NCBI RefSeq assembly: GCF_000154785.2
Contig: NC_015730.1
Coordinates: 4,115,501-4,179,500, forward strand
Length of the DNA stretch: 64,000 nt
Source: Roseobacter litoralis Och 149
GTDB lineage: Bacteria > Pseudomonadota > Alphaproteobacteria > Rhodobacterales > Rhodobacteraceae
Direction: 5' to 3'
Under the pieces are notes generated by a model. That model was given only the letters and a program-made list of their open reading frames with translations, did not search any database and was not told the DNA's origin. The first letter of the stretch is position 1, and every line of letters begins with the position of its first letter. A program made the position numbers and the translations under genes. Shown here piece after piece: positions 51,549 to 60,354 of the stretch.

Positions 51549-54500
51549 ATGGCCACCGCTATAACCGGAACAAATCTCAATGATACAGCGCGTATCGGCA
51601 GCGGCGCGCAGGCCGTTGAAATGGGGACCGGAGACGACCGCATCATTTCCTATGGCGATAGCGGTGAGCCTGATCCCGCCCAGACCAACGGTGCGCAGGG
51701 TCGCGTCACGCCGCCGAATACGCAGTCCGGCGATGATATTCTGACCGGTGGCGCAGGCGCTGACATTTTCGAATTCAGGGCCTTGCTGAATGCCACAACC
51801 GAGGTGATCACGACCCACACCTGGCCATCCGGTCAGGTGGATTGGGCCGGGGTCGCGGGCGAAAACGACAATGTGCATGACCATTGGGTCGAAGGCTTTG
51901 GCCTCGATACCATCACCGACTACAGCAGGGCCGAAGGGGACCAGATCAAGATATCCGGCCACACCATGACGCTTGAGGGTATTACATATGGCGCAGATGC
52001 GGGCGGTTCCTATTCGCTGATCACTTTGTTCAGCCAGCAAGGCAATGGCGGGGCTGGCGGGGCAAATACGGCAACCGGCGCCCATGACGAAGACCCTCTG
52101 GGCCAGATCAAGGTCTATGGCGACCGCATTTTTCGCGGGGATCTGGACATAGAGCGCACCAATGACGGCATTGACCGGCTTACCCATGCAGACGGTGTTT
52201 TTGCGCCTCTGAACGCAGGCGTGACCCGGATCGTGGCCAGCAATACCGATGACACCGACTATACGGGTTCTGCCTATACACAGATGGATCGTGTGACCAT
52301 CGGTCAGGGCTCACAGGTCGTGGATACCGGCGGTGGCAATGACGTGATCTTCAGCTTTTCAGACGGGGGTGAGCCCAATCCGGCACAGACAAATGGGGCC
52401 GCCGGGCGCGTCACTCCTGCGATTGGCGCGGGGCAGTCAAACGACGTGATCTCCGGCGGTCAGGGGCAGGATACCTTTGCCTTTCGGCTGCTGCTGAACG
52501 CCAAAGACGATGTGTTGGACGCATATACCCGCGCGGATGGCTCCGTGAATTGGCGCGGGGTCGCGGGCGAGAACGACAATGTACACGACCACTGGGTTGA
52601 GGGGATTGGCAAGGATGTGATCCTTGATTTCTCGGATCAGGATGGGGACAGCATTGATATTCGCGGCCATACGGTCGAGGTCGCGACCATCACCTACGGC
52701 GCTGACCAGCTTGGCGATTTCAGCCTGATCACCCTACGCTCCCAACAGGGCGACGGGGGCGCAGGCGGGACCAACACTGCAACCGGCGCCCATGACGAAG
52801 ACCCGCTGGGCACAATCAAGGTCTATGGCGACAAGGTGACGATGGAGGATATTTCTGTAAGGGCAGATGTTTTTTACGGCATCGACGCGCTTGAGGATAT
52901 CAAAGCCTCTGAACGCGACGGGTTTGCGGACAATACCCCGCCAGATATCGCAAACCCGCTGTGGGGTTTGGACAGCCCGTGGACCGTCAACAGCACATTC
53001 ACCGGCACGCTGCACAGCAACCAGTTTCACGCCGGGAGCGGGACGCAAACCATTCTGGCAGGCGACGGCAATGACCGGATTATTTCATACGGCGATGCGG
53101 GTGAACCCGACCCGGCACAGACGGATGGCAGCGTCGGGCGGGTGAACCCGAAACTGGGCAGCGGCGCGTCAGACGACTATCTCACCGGGGGTGCGGGTGC
53201 CGACCGTTTCGAGTTTCACGCGCTGCTCAACGCGACCGCAGAGGTCATCGCACAGCACACATCGGTCACTGGCAATATCAATTGGCGCGGCGTGGCGGGT
53301 GAAAACGACAACGTGCATGATCACTGGGTAGAAGGGTTTGGCAACGACACAATCCTCGATTATTCCAAAAGTGAGGGCGACAAGATCGTGTTGCGCGGGC
53401 ATACCGTCGAAATTGACGGCATCACCTATGGGCAAGACGCGCGCGGAACCTTTTCGACCATCACAGTGATCAGCCAGCAAGGCAACGGCGGAGCGGCAGG
53501 GGCGAACACTGCCACCGGCGCGCATGATAAAGACCCCCTCGGCACGATCAAAGTCTACGGGGATCGCGTGAACACGTCAGACATCACCGTACAGCGCGAT
53601 GGTATTTTTGATGGCGGTGAGCGATTGACGATGGCTGACCAGCTGCTGGAGTACAACGGCGGCGCGCAGGTTTTCCAAAGCGCGCGACACCAAGAAGAAA
53701 TCATCACGGCCCCGGTCCGTATTTTAGCGGTGGACCGGGTCGAGATAGGTTCCGGTGCGCAACAGGTTTACGCGGGGCCCGGCAATGACGTGATCCGTAT
53801 CTACGCCGATGGCGGAGAACCCGGACCGGCGCAGACAGGTGGTGCCGGACGCGTGACAAGCCCGGTGGCCCCTGCCCTGTCCAAGGATGTGGTAAGTGGC
53901 GGGCAAGGCAGCGACAAATTCATCTTCAACTATCTGCTGGACGCCACGGATGTTGTTCTGGCGCGCCATACTACGGATGATGGAACGATCAACTGGCGTG
54001 GCGTCGCGGGTGAAAATGACGCCGTGCATGACCATTGGGTCACAAGCGGCGGTAATGATGTGCTGCTGGATTACTCAAAACAGGATGGTGACGCGATCGA
54101 ACTGCGCGGCCATACGGTCGAACTTGCGCGGATCACCTACGGCGAGGATGGCGGCGGTGATTTTTCAACGCTGCACATCCGCTCGCAGCAAGGACCCGGT
54201 GGCGGCGCACATGACGAAGATCTTTTGGGAACCGTCAAAGTCTACGGTGACAAGGTCAGCAAATCCGATGTCACAGTAACCGCCAGCGGCGTGTTCGATG
54301 GGGTCGATATCTTTGAACCGATCCTGAACCAGCCCAACCATATTGTCGGCAACGACGGTGCCAACAAGCTGTCAGGCACCGGAAATGCCGATAACATCCA
54401 TGGCAAAAAGGGCAGCGATTTCATCACCGGGGGGGACGGGAACGATTTCATTTTTGGCGGTGCTCAGAACGATACGCTCTTCGGTGGGAACGGCAACGAC

Positions 54501-54845
54501 TGGATCGAGGGTGGACAGGGTATGGACGCCTTGTTTGGAAAGCTTGGAGCGGACACGCTTGTGTCGACCAACGGCCGTGACGACATGACCGGCGGGGGCG
54601 GGTCCGATACCTTCTTGTTCATGGAAACATCGCGCGGTGGGCAGATTCTCGACTGGCAAGATGGCGCGGACACCATAGATTTTTCGCGTATGGACGCTGT
54701 TCAGAGCCTCGGCGATCTCAATTGGGACCGTCTTTCTGACAGTTCCATTCGAATTGAGTTCACCAATGATGGCGGCGTTGCCAGTGGTGTCACTGTTTTC
54801 AGCACGAACAATTTCTCCCTGACCGCGGAAGATTTTGCGTTCTAG
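51549..54845 (+). CDS. Large RTX-type secreted protein built from four ~235-residue repeats
   Basis: A 1098-residue acidic protein without a Sec signal. Residues 16-930 are four copies of a module of 235-244 residues. Each has a GxGAQxVxxGxGND start, a GEPxPAQTxG motif, a WRGVAGENDNVHDHWVEG motif, an LRGHTVE segment and an HDEDPLGxIKVYGD end. The C-terminus has calcium-binding RTX nonapeptides (GGDGNDFIFGG, GGNGNDWIEGG) and ends in a DFAF-type tail, so type I secretion is likely. ATG 51549 follows GGGAGA. No type I secretion genes lie nearby. The repeats may bind calcium and, through VHDHW, another metal; function is unknown. Confidence 0.85.
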   Translation: MATAITGTNLNDTARIGSGAQAVEMGTGDDRIISYGDSGEPDPAQTNGAQGRVTPPNTQSGDDILTGGAGADIFEFRALLNATTEVITTHTWPSGQVDWAGVAGENDNVHDHWVEGFGLDTITDYSRAEGDQIKISGHTMTLEGITYGADAGGSYSLITLFSQQGNGGAGGANTATGAHDEDPLGQIKVYGDRIFRGDLDIERTNDGIDRLTHADGVFAPLNAGVTRIVASNTDDTDYTGSAYTQMDRVTIGQGSQVVDTGGGNDVIFSFSDGGEPNPAQTNGAAGRVTPAIGAGQSNDVISGGQGQDTFAFRLLLNAKDDVLDAYTRADGSVNWRGVAGENDNVHDHWVEGIGKDVILDFSDQDGDSIDIRGHTVEVATITYGADQLGDFSLITLRSQQGDGGAGGTNTATGAHDEDPLGTIKVYGDKVTMEDISVRADVFYGIDALEDIKASERDGFADNTPPDIANPLWGLDSPWTVNSTFTGTLHSNQFHAGSGTQTILAGDGNDRIISYGDAGEPDPAQTDGSVGRVNPKLGSGASDDYLTGGAGADRFEFHALLNATAEVIAQHTSVTGNINWRGVAGENDNVHDHWVEGFGNDTILDYSKSEGDKIVLRGHTVEIDGITYGQDARGTFSTITVISQQGNGGAAGANTATGAHDKDPLGTIKVYGDRVNTSDITVQRDGIFDGGERLTMADQLLEYNGGAQVFQSARHQEEIITAPVRILAVDRVEIGSGAQQVYAGPGNDVIRIYADGGEPGPAQTGGAGRVTSPVAPALSKDVVSGGQGSDKFIFNYLLDATDVVLARHTTDDGTINWRGVAGENDAVHDHWVTSGGNDVLLDYSKQDGDAIELRGHTVELARITYGEDGGGDFSTLHIRSQQGPGGGAHDEDLLGTVKVYGDKVSKSDVTVTASGVFDGVDIFEPILNQPNHIVGNDGANKLSGTGNADNIHGKKGSDFITGGDGNDFIFGGAQNDTLFGGNGNDWIEGGQGMDALFGKLGADTLVSTNGRDDMTGGGGSDTFLFMETSRGGQILDWQDGADTIDFSRMDAVQSLGDLNWDRLSDSSIRIEFTNDGGVASGVTVFSTNNFSLTAEDFAF
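51594..54330 (+). repeat. Four tandem protein-coding repeats inside the RTX gene
   Basis: Module starts are at 51594, 52299, 53031 and 53745, giving periods of 705, 732 and 714 bases. The three first modules are full length. The fourth is shorter, lacking the residues between SQQGPGG and AHDED and having DAVHDHWVTS instead of DNVHDHWVEG. Confidence 0.88.
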
Positions 54846-54914
54846 GGTGATAGATAATGTGGTGTGTCCAAACCTGTGCAGAGGGGTATTTCTGAGACCT
54901 AAAATCACGGGGGA

Positions 54915-56072
54915 TCAGGTGAATTCCTCAGCATGGCTGTCCTGATCCGTGTTCATATTGTCCTTGATGGCCGTTCTCGCATGGGCGTGGGCGTCGAGGT
55001 TAGCGTCAATAAATGCATCATCGAACACCGCACCTGCAGCCGCATCCGGGGTTTCAAGTTTCAGCGCCTTGGCCCGAATGCGGTTGAGTATATTCACGGC
55101 CTTGGCAAGATCGGTCCACTTGCCTGCCGATATCCTGAAGTCATTCCGCGTAGCCGCCGCGCCGTTGTTTGTCCAATTGCTCCATTGTGCCGCAAGCTGG
55201 TCAGCGCCAGCGGTAATGTGGGCTCTCATTTGCGAGAACTTGACAGATGCGAATGGCAGATCGCCGCCCGGGTTGACGGAGGGAATCGCGAATAACGTAT
55301 TTTTCACCTCTTCATGAAAGCGCACCACGGCATCAAAGGTCGGACCTTCTCCATCGGGATCATAGGTCAGCATCAAATTGTCAAAGTTCGCACCAGCTGC
55401 AAGATCAAGATCTGAGTTGAACGCGTTGACGATTTCATTCGCTTTGAGTTTGTTCTGCGACAAAACCTCTGTGTTGACCCCTCCAAAAGCCCAGATCGCG
55501 CTGGCCTTACCGTGCTTTACCAGATAATTCTTTATCGGTGAGTTCACCAAGGCCGCCGCCATGAAGCCCGATGTGATCGTAAAGTGGTAATCCGGTGTAT
55601 CGGCATTCTGCGCATTCAGGGCACCATGGGTCAGACCTCCGGCATCGATAAGACCGGCGCCTGCCATTTTGATTTTCTTTGTCAGATGGACCGGCGCGTA
55701 TTTCCCACCGTGGGACCTGCCGGGTTCCAGAAAGGCCAGAGTTTCGGCAGCACCGCTTTGATCAGCGCTCACGGTTTGCTCGCCAAGTCTTGTGCTGACG
55801 CGGTCACGTTGCAGAACAGGTTGCGATGACATTTGCCGTTGTGCGACCTGCTGTCCATTCGGTGCAGATCGCACAGCACTCAGGCCAGTGCTGTTGTTAG
55901 CCAGCGCCTGCAGTGTGGCCAAACGTGACACAAGCGGGCTGGTATTTGCGCGTTGTTGCAGGGCTGTCGTCACGGGAGGTGCCGGTCGTCTGTCGACATC
56001 GCCCGACTTGAAGGGCTGCCGCGTTATTTTCTGCGGTGTCGTCGTTTGCGTATCTTTGACGTTGGCGTGCAT
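54915..56072 (-). CDS. Hypothetical protein with injection-system-cargo-like N-terminus
   Basis: A 385-residue protein I cannot name. The N-terminal 100 residues are low in order and rich in Gln and Arg, with SPLVSRLATLQALANNS followed by VAQRQM and VLQRDR. This resembles the leader regions of DUF4157-type and other proteins linked to extracellular contractile injection systems. The rest is a globular domain (KYAPVHLTKKIKMAGAGLIDAGG; AIWAFGGVNTEVLSQNKL) with no recognised catalytic motif. No contractile tail genes are in the window. It ends head-on towards the RTX gene. Confidence 0.6.
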   Translation of the reverse strand: MHANVKDTQTTTPQKITRQPFKSGDVDRRPAPPVTTALQQRANTSPLVSRLATLQALANNSTGLSAVRSAPNGQQVAQRQMSSQPVLQRDRVSTRLGEQTVSADQSGAAETLAFLEPGRSHGGKYAPVHLTKKIKMAGAGLIDAGGLTHGALNAQNADTPDYHFTITSGFMAAALVNSPIKNYLVKHGKASAIWAFGGVNTEVLSQNKLKANEIVNAFNSDLDLAAGANFDNLMLTYDPDGEGPTFDAVVRFHEEVKNTLFAIPSVNPGGDLPFASVKFSQMRAHITAGADQLAAQWSNWTNNGAAATRNDFRISAGKWTDLAKAVNILNRIRAKALKLETPDAAAGAVFDDAFIDANLDAHAHARTAIKDNMNTDQDSHAEEFT

Positions 56073-56139
56073 TTGCCTGTCATTATGCGCGCGCTGTCAC
56101 GCAAAGCAAGCATCACGTCATAGTTGATTTATTTTCGCG

Positions 56140-56153
56140 CTTTGCATGCAAAG
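56140..56153. promoter_or_regulatory. Perfect 14-bp palindrome between divergent genes
   Basis: CTTTGCATGCAAAG lies 67 bases before the minus-strand gene at 56072 and 119 bases before the DUF2793 start. It is operator-like; no regulator is assigned. Confidence 0.4.
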
Positions 56154-56272
56154 GGGGAAAATTCATCCGAAAATCCTAACAAAACTTTAAGACTTCGGCC
56201 GATGGCATAAGCCGGCGGCAAGGCTTTTGAGGAAGGATGCAGGCTGTTCAAACCTTTCTCATGGGAATTCAC

Positions 56273-57349
56273 ATGGCCGATATCTCAAGCAGCTTGTCAA
56301 TGCCGTTCATCCAGCCAAGCCAAGCCCAAAAACACGTCACCCACAATGAAGCGCTGCGTATTCTTGATGTCGTGACGCAACTGGGCGTCGCGGCCGATGA
56401 TCAGACAACGCCGCCGACGTCTCCGACCGACGGAACACGCTATATCATCGATGCAGGCGGGATCAATGAATGGGCCAATCATGAGGGCGAAGTTGCCCTG
56501 TTTGAAAACGGTGCCTGGCGGTTCTTTGTCCCGCGGGCCGGGTGGCGCGCCTACGTGATCAACCGCGATGCGCTGGTGGTCTATGACGGCGCGGAGTGGA
56601 TCGATCTGGACAGTCCCGAGCTGGAAGAAATCGAAACCTTCGGGTTGGGAATGAATACGCTTCCCGGCACACCGTTTTCTGCCAAACTCAACGCCGCGCT
56701 CTGGACGGCCCTGTACCGTGCGGATGGGGGCACTGGCAGTCTGTTGAAAACGCTCAACAAGGAAACCAGCGCTGATGACAGCGGTTTTGTTTTCCAACAG
56801 GGTTTTCAGACCCGTGCGCTGTTTGGCCTGTTTGGGTCAGACAATCTGCGCGTGGCGACAACGTCTGACGGCACCAATTTTCTGGATGCGCTGATTGCCG
56901 ACAACGCCACGGGAATAGTCGATCAGCCACGCTTGCCACGCTTCAAGGGCGTTACAAATTTCGACAATTTCTGCCCGGCCGGGAAATGGACTAAAATTGC
57001 CATCAACGATCTGGAATACAATGAACAGGCCGTGTTTGACGCTGCAACAAATCAGTTCATCGTGCCGGTCGATGGTACGTATCAACTTGGGGCTTTGCTG
57101 ACCTTCAAGGCCGATTCCAGCAGCGCTGCCCGCATGGGCGCCCAGTTGCTGATTGATGGTGTCACCCCCATCACAGGGTCGGAGGTTGAGAACACAGCCG
57201 CCCATTTCAACGGGCGCACAACGATTTCGATCCAGACACTGGCCAGCCTGAGTGCGGGCAGCACCGTTGAACTGCACGGGATCATGCGGTCTCAGCCGGG
57301 CTATTTCATGGCGGACCGTACGGATTTCTGGGGCTTCAAGGTGGGCTAA
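56273..57349 (+). CDS. DUF2793-domain protein with a C1q-like C-terminal part
   Basis: A 358-residue protein. The N-terminal DUF2793 region is unmistakable: MPFIQPSQAQKHVTHNEAL, then INEWANHEGEVALFENGAWRFFVPRAGW. DUF2793 occurs in phage, gene-transfer-agent and tail-like proteins of Rhodobacterales. From about residue 230 the sequence looks like a C1q/TNF-type jelly roll (NQFIVPVDGTYQLGALLTF; STVELHGIM; ending FWGFKVG), a fold used for receptor or glycan binding. ATG 56273 matches the usual start of the family. No other phage genes are adjacent. Confidence 0.82.
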   Translation: MADISSSLSMPFIQPSQAQKHVTHNEALRILDVVTQLGVAADDQTTPPTSPTDGTRYIIDAGGINEWANHEGEVALFENGAWRFFVPRAGWRAYVINRDALVVYDGAEWIDLDSPELEEIETFGLGMNTLPGTPFSAKLNAALWTALYRADGGTGSLLKTLNKETSADDSGFVFQQGFQTRALFGLFGSDNLRVATTSDGTNFLDALIADNATGIVDQPRLPRFKGVTNFDNFCPAGKWTKIAINDLEYNEQAVFDAATNQFIVPVDGTYQLGALLTFKADSSSAARMGAQLLIDGVTPITGSEVENTAAHFNGRTTISIQTLASLSAGSTVELHGIMRSQPGYFMADRTDFWGFKVG

Positions 57350-57418
57350 CCCACCCGGTTTGAGCAGAGTGTGGCGGGTATACAGGCAAAATAGTGCCCG
57401 CCATGCGACGTTTGAGGC

Positions 57419-58225
57419 TTATTCGCCGGTCCAATCCGGCATTGGCTTTTTGTTAATAAACGCGTTAATGCCTTCGGTCGCATCCCGCGCCAGCATGTTT
57501 TCCGCCATGGCAGCACCTGCGTAGGCATAGGCCGCATCAAGGGGCATATCACACTGCGCATAGAACGCTTTCTTGCCGATTTTGATCGCTAAAGGTGACT
57601 TATCGACGATGGTCTGCGCCATCTGACGTGTCGCCGTTTCGAGGGCGTCGGCTGGAACAAAACGGTTTATCAGGCCGATCTCCTCAGCCCTTGATGCGGG
57701 TAGAAACTCGCCCAGCAACAACATTTCCATTGCTTTTTTGCGCGGCACGTTGCGCGACAGGGCAACCATCGGCGTGGAACAAAACAGGCCGATGTTGACG
57801 CCCGACGTGGCAAAGCGGGCATCCTCAGCCGCGATGGCCAGATCACAGGTTGCAACCAGCTGGCATCCGGCGGCAGTGGCGATCCCTTTCACTTCGGCAA
57901 TCACAGGCTGCGGCAGATTTACGATCGACAGCATCATTTTCGAACAGGTCGCAAAGAGCGTATTGAAATACGCGGACCCCTTGTCGGCATCTGCGCGGCG
58001 TGCGCTCATTTCCTTGAGGTTGTGACCGGCACAAAAGTGGTTTCCCGCCCCGCGCAAAATCACGACCTTTACGTCATGGTTCACGGCAATACCGTCCAAG
58101 GTGCCTTGCAACCCTGCCAGCATATCTTCGGAAAGCGCGTTCAGCGTTTGCGGTCTGTTCAGCGTTATCGTCGCAATACCACCCTCGACTTGCAGTTCAA
58201 CGGGCGTGTTCTGGATGTCTTTCAT
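57419..58225 (-). CDS. Enoyl-CoA hydratase/isomerase family protein (ECHDC3-like)
   Basis: A 268-residue crotonase. CoA-binding and oxyanion regions are present (GAGNHFCAGHNLKEM and GIATAAGCQLVATCDLAIA). The sequence FATSGVNIGLFCSTPMVAL is that of the ECHDC3 group: the first hydratase glutamate is replaced, while the second (KKAMEMLLLGE) is kept. It is therefore probably not a standard beta-oxidation hydratase. GGGAGGC precedes ATG 58225. It lies 36 bases after the desaturase gene on the same strand and may be co-transcribed. Confidence 0.87.
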   Translation of the reverse strand: MKDIQNTPVELQVEGGIATITLNRPQTLNALSEDMLAGLQGTLDGIAVNHDVKVVILRGAGNHFCAGHNLKEMSARRADADKGSAYFNTLFATCSKMMLSIVNLPQPVIAEVKGIATAAGCQLVATCDLAIAAEDARFATSGVNIGLFCSTPMVALSRNVPRKKAMEMLLLGEFLPASRAEEIGLINRFVPADALETATRQMAQTIVDKSPLAIKIGKKAFYAQCDMPLDAAYAYAGAAMAENMLARDATEGINAFINKKPMPDWTGE

Positions 58226-58261
58226 CGATGCCTCCCTGACGTATACCGCCATCAAAGCGGA

Positions 58262-59239
58262 TCATCCGGTCAAGTTGCAAGCAGTGATATCGCGCGCCGC
58301 AGTGGTTTTTTGCAGTTTTTGGGTCTGAGGCACCTGTTCATGCCCGGTAATCCATTGGCTATGCGGCACAGGGTCCTTGGCTTTCAGCAGGAACAGCGAC
58401 GCAACCTGCGCATAAGATCCATACACATACCCGCCATTGCGTGTCAGGACGCTATCCCGTCGCTGTTCATAAAATGCCTGCAGTCGATACCACGGCAGCG
58501 TCGGATAAGCATGGTGCACTGCATGCAGGTTATTTTTCAGAAACAGGACAGACAATGGCCCGCGATCTTCGATGATCACGCTGCGACAGCGGGCCTTTTC
58601 ATGGGCCTGATGCTCCAGAAACGTGCGGATCTTGAGGATAGCGTGGCTGAAATACACCGCCGTCGCATAGAGCCAGAACGGCATCTCACTCATCCAGATC
58701 AACCACAGCACAACGGGGACAAGCCCTGCGAAGTGAAACAGATAGGCGACCAGGATTTCACGGTTTCCGTTTTTGATCTGCTGTGCGTCATGCTTGTAAA
58801 AGGTGATCAGACCGATAACGGGGCCAACCGACATGCGGCCCAGCAAAGTATTGTTCCATTTATATAATTTCTGACGAGCCTTCGACCATGTATTCCACAC
58901 GGCAGGATCAGTGTAATTCGTTTCCGGATCATCATAAGGGTCGGTGAGCGACGGATCGTGGTGATGGGCCAGATGCGTCGTTTTGAACCTCAGATACGGG
59001 ATCAGCAAACCCATGGCCGGAAAAACCAAGGCTGTGCTTGCGGCCGTATTTCGAAACGGATGACCATGCAGCACTTCGTGATTGAAAGAGGAATACAGCG
59101 TCAGTGCAACGGTCAGCACCACCCCCGAAAGGCCCAACCCAAGCACATCCGCGTAGAAAGTAGACCCTGTGACACCGCCATAGCAACAAAGACAGACAAG
59201 TAGCGTTTGCCATTGGACATGGATTTTTCGAGGTGTCAA
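58262..59239 (-). CDS. Membrane fatty acid desaturase/hydroxylase-family protein
   Basis: A 325-residue integral membrane di-iron enzyme. The three histidine boxes are HEVLHGHP, HLAHHHDP and HAVHHAYP, with hydrophobic helices between them. It would desaturate or hydroxylate a lipid acyl chain or a related hydrophobic compound. No in-frame ATG is available; TTG 59239 follows AAAGGG. It is divergent from a helix-turn-helix regulator with an inverted-repeat operator between them, and may share a message with the downstream crotonase gene. Confidence 0.9.
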   Translation of the reverse strand: MTPRKIHVQWQTLLVCLCCYGGVTGSTFYADVLGLGLSGVVLTVALTLYSSFNHEVLHGHPFRNTAASTALVFPAMGLLIPYLRFKTTHLAHHHDPSLTDPYDDPETNYTDPAVWNTWSKARQKLYKWNNTLLGRMSVGPVIGLITFYKHDAQQIKNGNREILVAYLFHFAGLVPVVLWLIWMSEMPFWLYATAVYFSHAILKIRTFLEHQAHEKARCRSVIIEDRGPLSVLFLKNNLHAVHHAYPTLPWYRLQAFYEQRRDSVLTRNGGYVYGSYAQVASLFLLKAKDPVPHSQWITGHEQVPQTQKLQKTTAARDITACNLTG

Positions 59240-59360
59240 AACAACCCTTTCTCAGTGCGGATTTTCGGCTTTCTGGTCCGTATCTTTTGAGAAATGGTCT
59301 TGTGCGACAAGCGCGTGTTTGTGCATGATTAGTGTAACATACGAAGCGTTCACAAATTTT

Positions 59361-59378
59361 TGTTGTGTTTTCACAACA
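59361..59378. promoter_or_regulatory. Operator-like inverted repeat between desaturase and regulator genes
   Basis: TGTTGTG-TTTT-CACAACA, a perfect 7-bp inverted repeat with a 4-base spacer. It ends 19 bases before the regulator start codon and lies 122 bases before the desaturase start. Confidence 0.7.
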
Positions 59379-59397
59379 TTTGTATTCCTTTATCACA

Positions 59398-60225
59398 ATG
59401 GATAAACGCGACCTTTCCCGATTGTTCAAAGAACGCCTCAGCAGCCTGATCGACTCGCATACCGAGGGGCGCGGCCATTTCATGCGCTCGGTTGGCATTG
59501 ACCGCTCTGCCATGAGTCAGTTTTTGAACCCCGACACGGATCGTTTGCCGCGCGCGGAAACGCTGCGCCGCATTGCGACGGTCAGCGGAGTCTCCGTCGA
59601 TTGGCTTCTTTGTCTGGAAAACGCGCAAGAGGGTCGGCAAGAGGTTGCAGAAAGCGTTCAAATCGAGAAAGAGACTCAAGCCGACGGCTCTACCCCGCTG
59701 GATCAGTGGCGCAATGAGGCAGCAGGTTTCAAATTACGCACGGTGCCCTCTACCCTGCCCGATATCATCAGTATTGCGCCCGATGTTTCGGACAGGTCCA
59801 GCGTGGAAGACGCCCGTGGGGGTGGCGTTGAAAATGTGCTGGAACGGATATCGCTGAACGACATGGATATTGAAGTCGCGATGCCGCTGCAAACGCTGCA
59901 GGATCTGTCGGCGCGCACCGGTCTGTGGCGCGGCACATCGCGAGACCGGTGTCACAGCCAATTGGCCCATATGGCCCGCATCTGTGCCGACCACTACCCG
60001 GCCCTTCGCCTGCACGTTTATGACGGCACAGAGGTTTTTTCAGCACCATTCACCGTCTTTGGGAATCAGCGTGTGGCTCTCTATATCGGCGGCGCTTATC
60101 TGGTGGTGAGCAGCGCGGATCAGGTACGTGGCTTTGCCCGGCAGTTCGATCGGTTGGTGCGGCGCGCGGTCATAAGCTCTGACAAGGTACACGTGACGCT
60201 TAAGGAACTTGCCGACGCTGTCTGA
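59398..60225 (+). CDS. HTH (Xre-type) transcriptional regulator
   Basis: A 275-residue regulator with an N-terminal Xre-type helix-turn-helix (FMRSVGIDRSAMSQFLNP ... RAETLRRIATVSGVSVDWLLCLE). The central linker is charged. A C-terminal domain of about 130 residues (ERISLNDMDIEVAMPLQTL ... VALYIGGAYLVVSSADQVRGFARQFDRLVRRA) may sense a ligand. The perfect inverted repeat just upstream and the divergent desaturase suggest that it regulates itself and membrane lipid modification. ATG 59398 is used; a start 33 bases upstream would overlap the repeat. Confidence 0.85.
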   Translation: MDKRDLSRLFKERLSSLIDSHTEGRGHFMRSVGIDRSAMSQFLNPDTDRLPRAETLRRIATVSGVSVDWLLCLENAQEGRQEVAESVQIEKETQADGSTPLDQWRNEAAGFKLRTVPSTLPDIISIAPDVSDRSSVEDARGGGVENVLERISLNDMDIEVAMPLQTLQDLSARTGLWRGTSRDRCHSQLAHMARICADHYPALRLHVYDGTEVFSAPFTVFGNQRVALYIGGAYLVVSSADQVRGFARQFDRLVRRAVISSDKVHVTLKELADAV

Positions 60226-60354
60226 TACGCAACCGTGCGACAGATCACAGCGTATTCAAAGAACCACCCATTCACAGTGTTGGCGTGGCGCGTTACGCAC
60301 CTGCTGCGCCAGCGCTTTCACCTTGAAATGCGACAGGGCAAACAAACTACTTGG

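Noticed and set aside
51594..54330. Long regular repeats that could suggest a CRISPR or satellite array
   Set aside because: The period is about 700 bases, all within one reading frame, and the repeats diverge at third codon positions. They are protein modules.
54915..57349. Prophage or gene transfer agent remnant suggested by DUF2793
   Set aside because: No capsid, portal, terminase, integrase or attachment repeats are seen; a single tail-associated domain is not enough.
58022..58867. A 281-codon open frame on the plus strand
   Set aside because: Antisense to the crotonase and desaturase genes, both of which have intact catalytic motifs.
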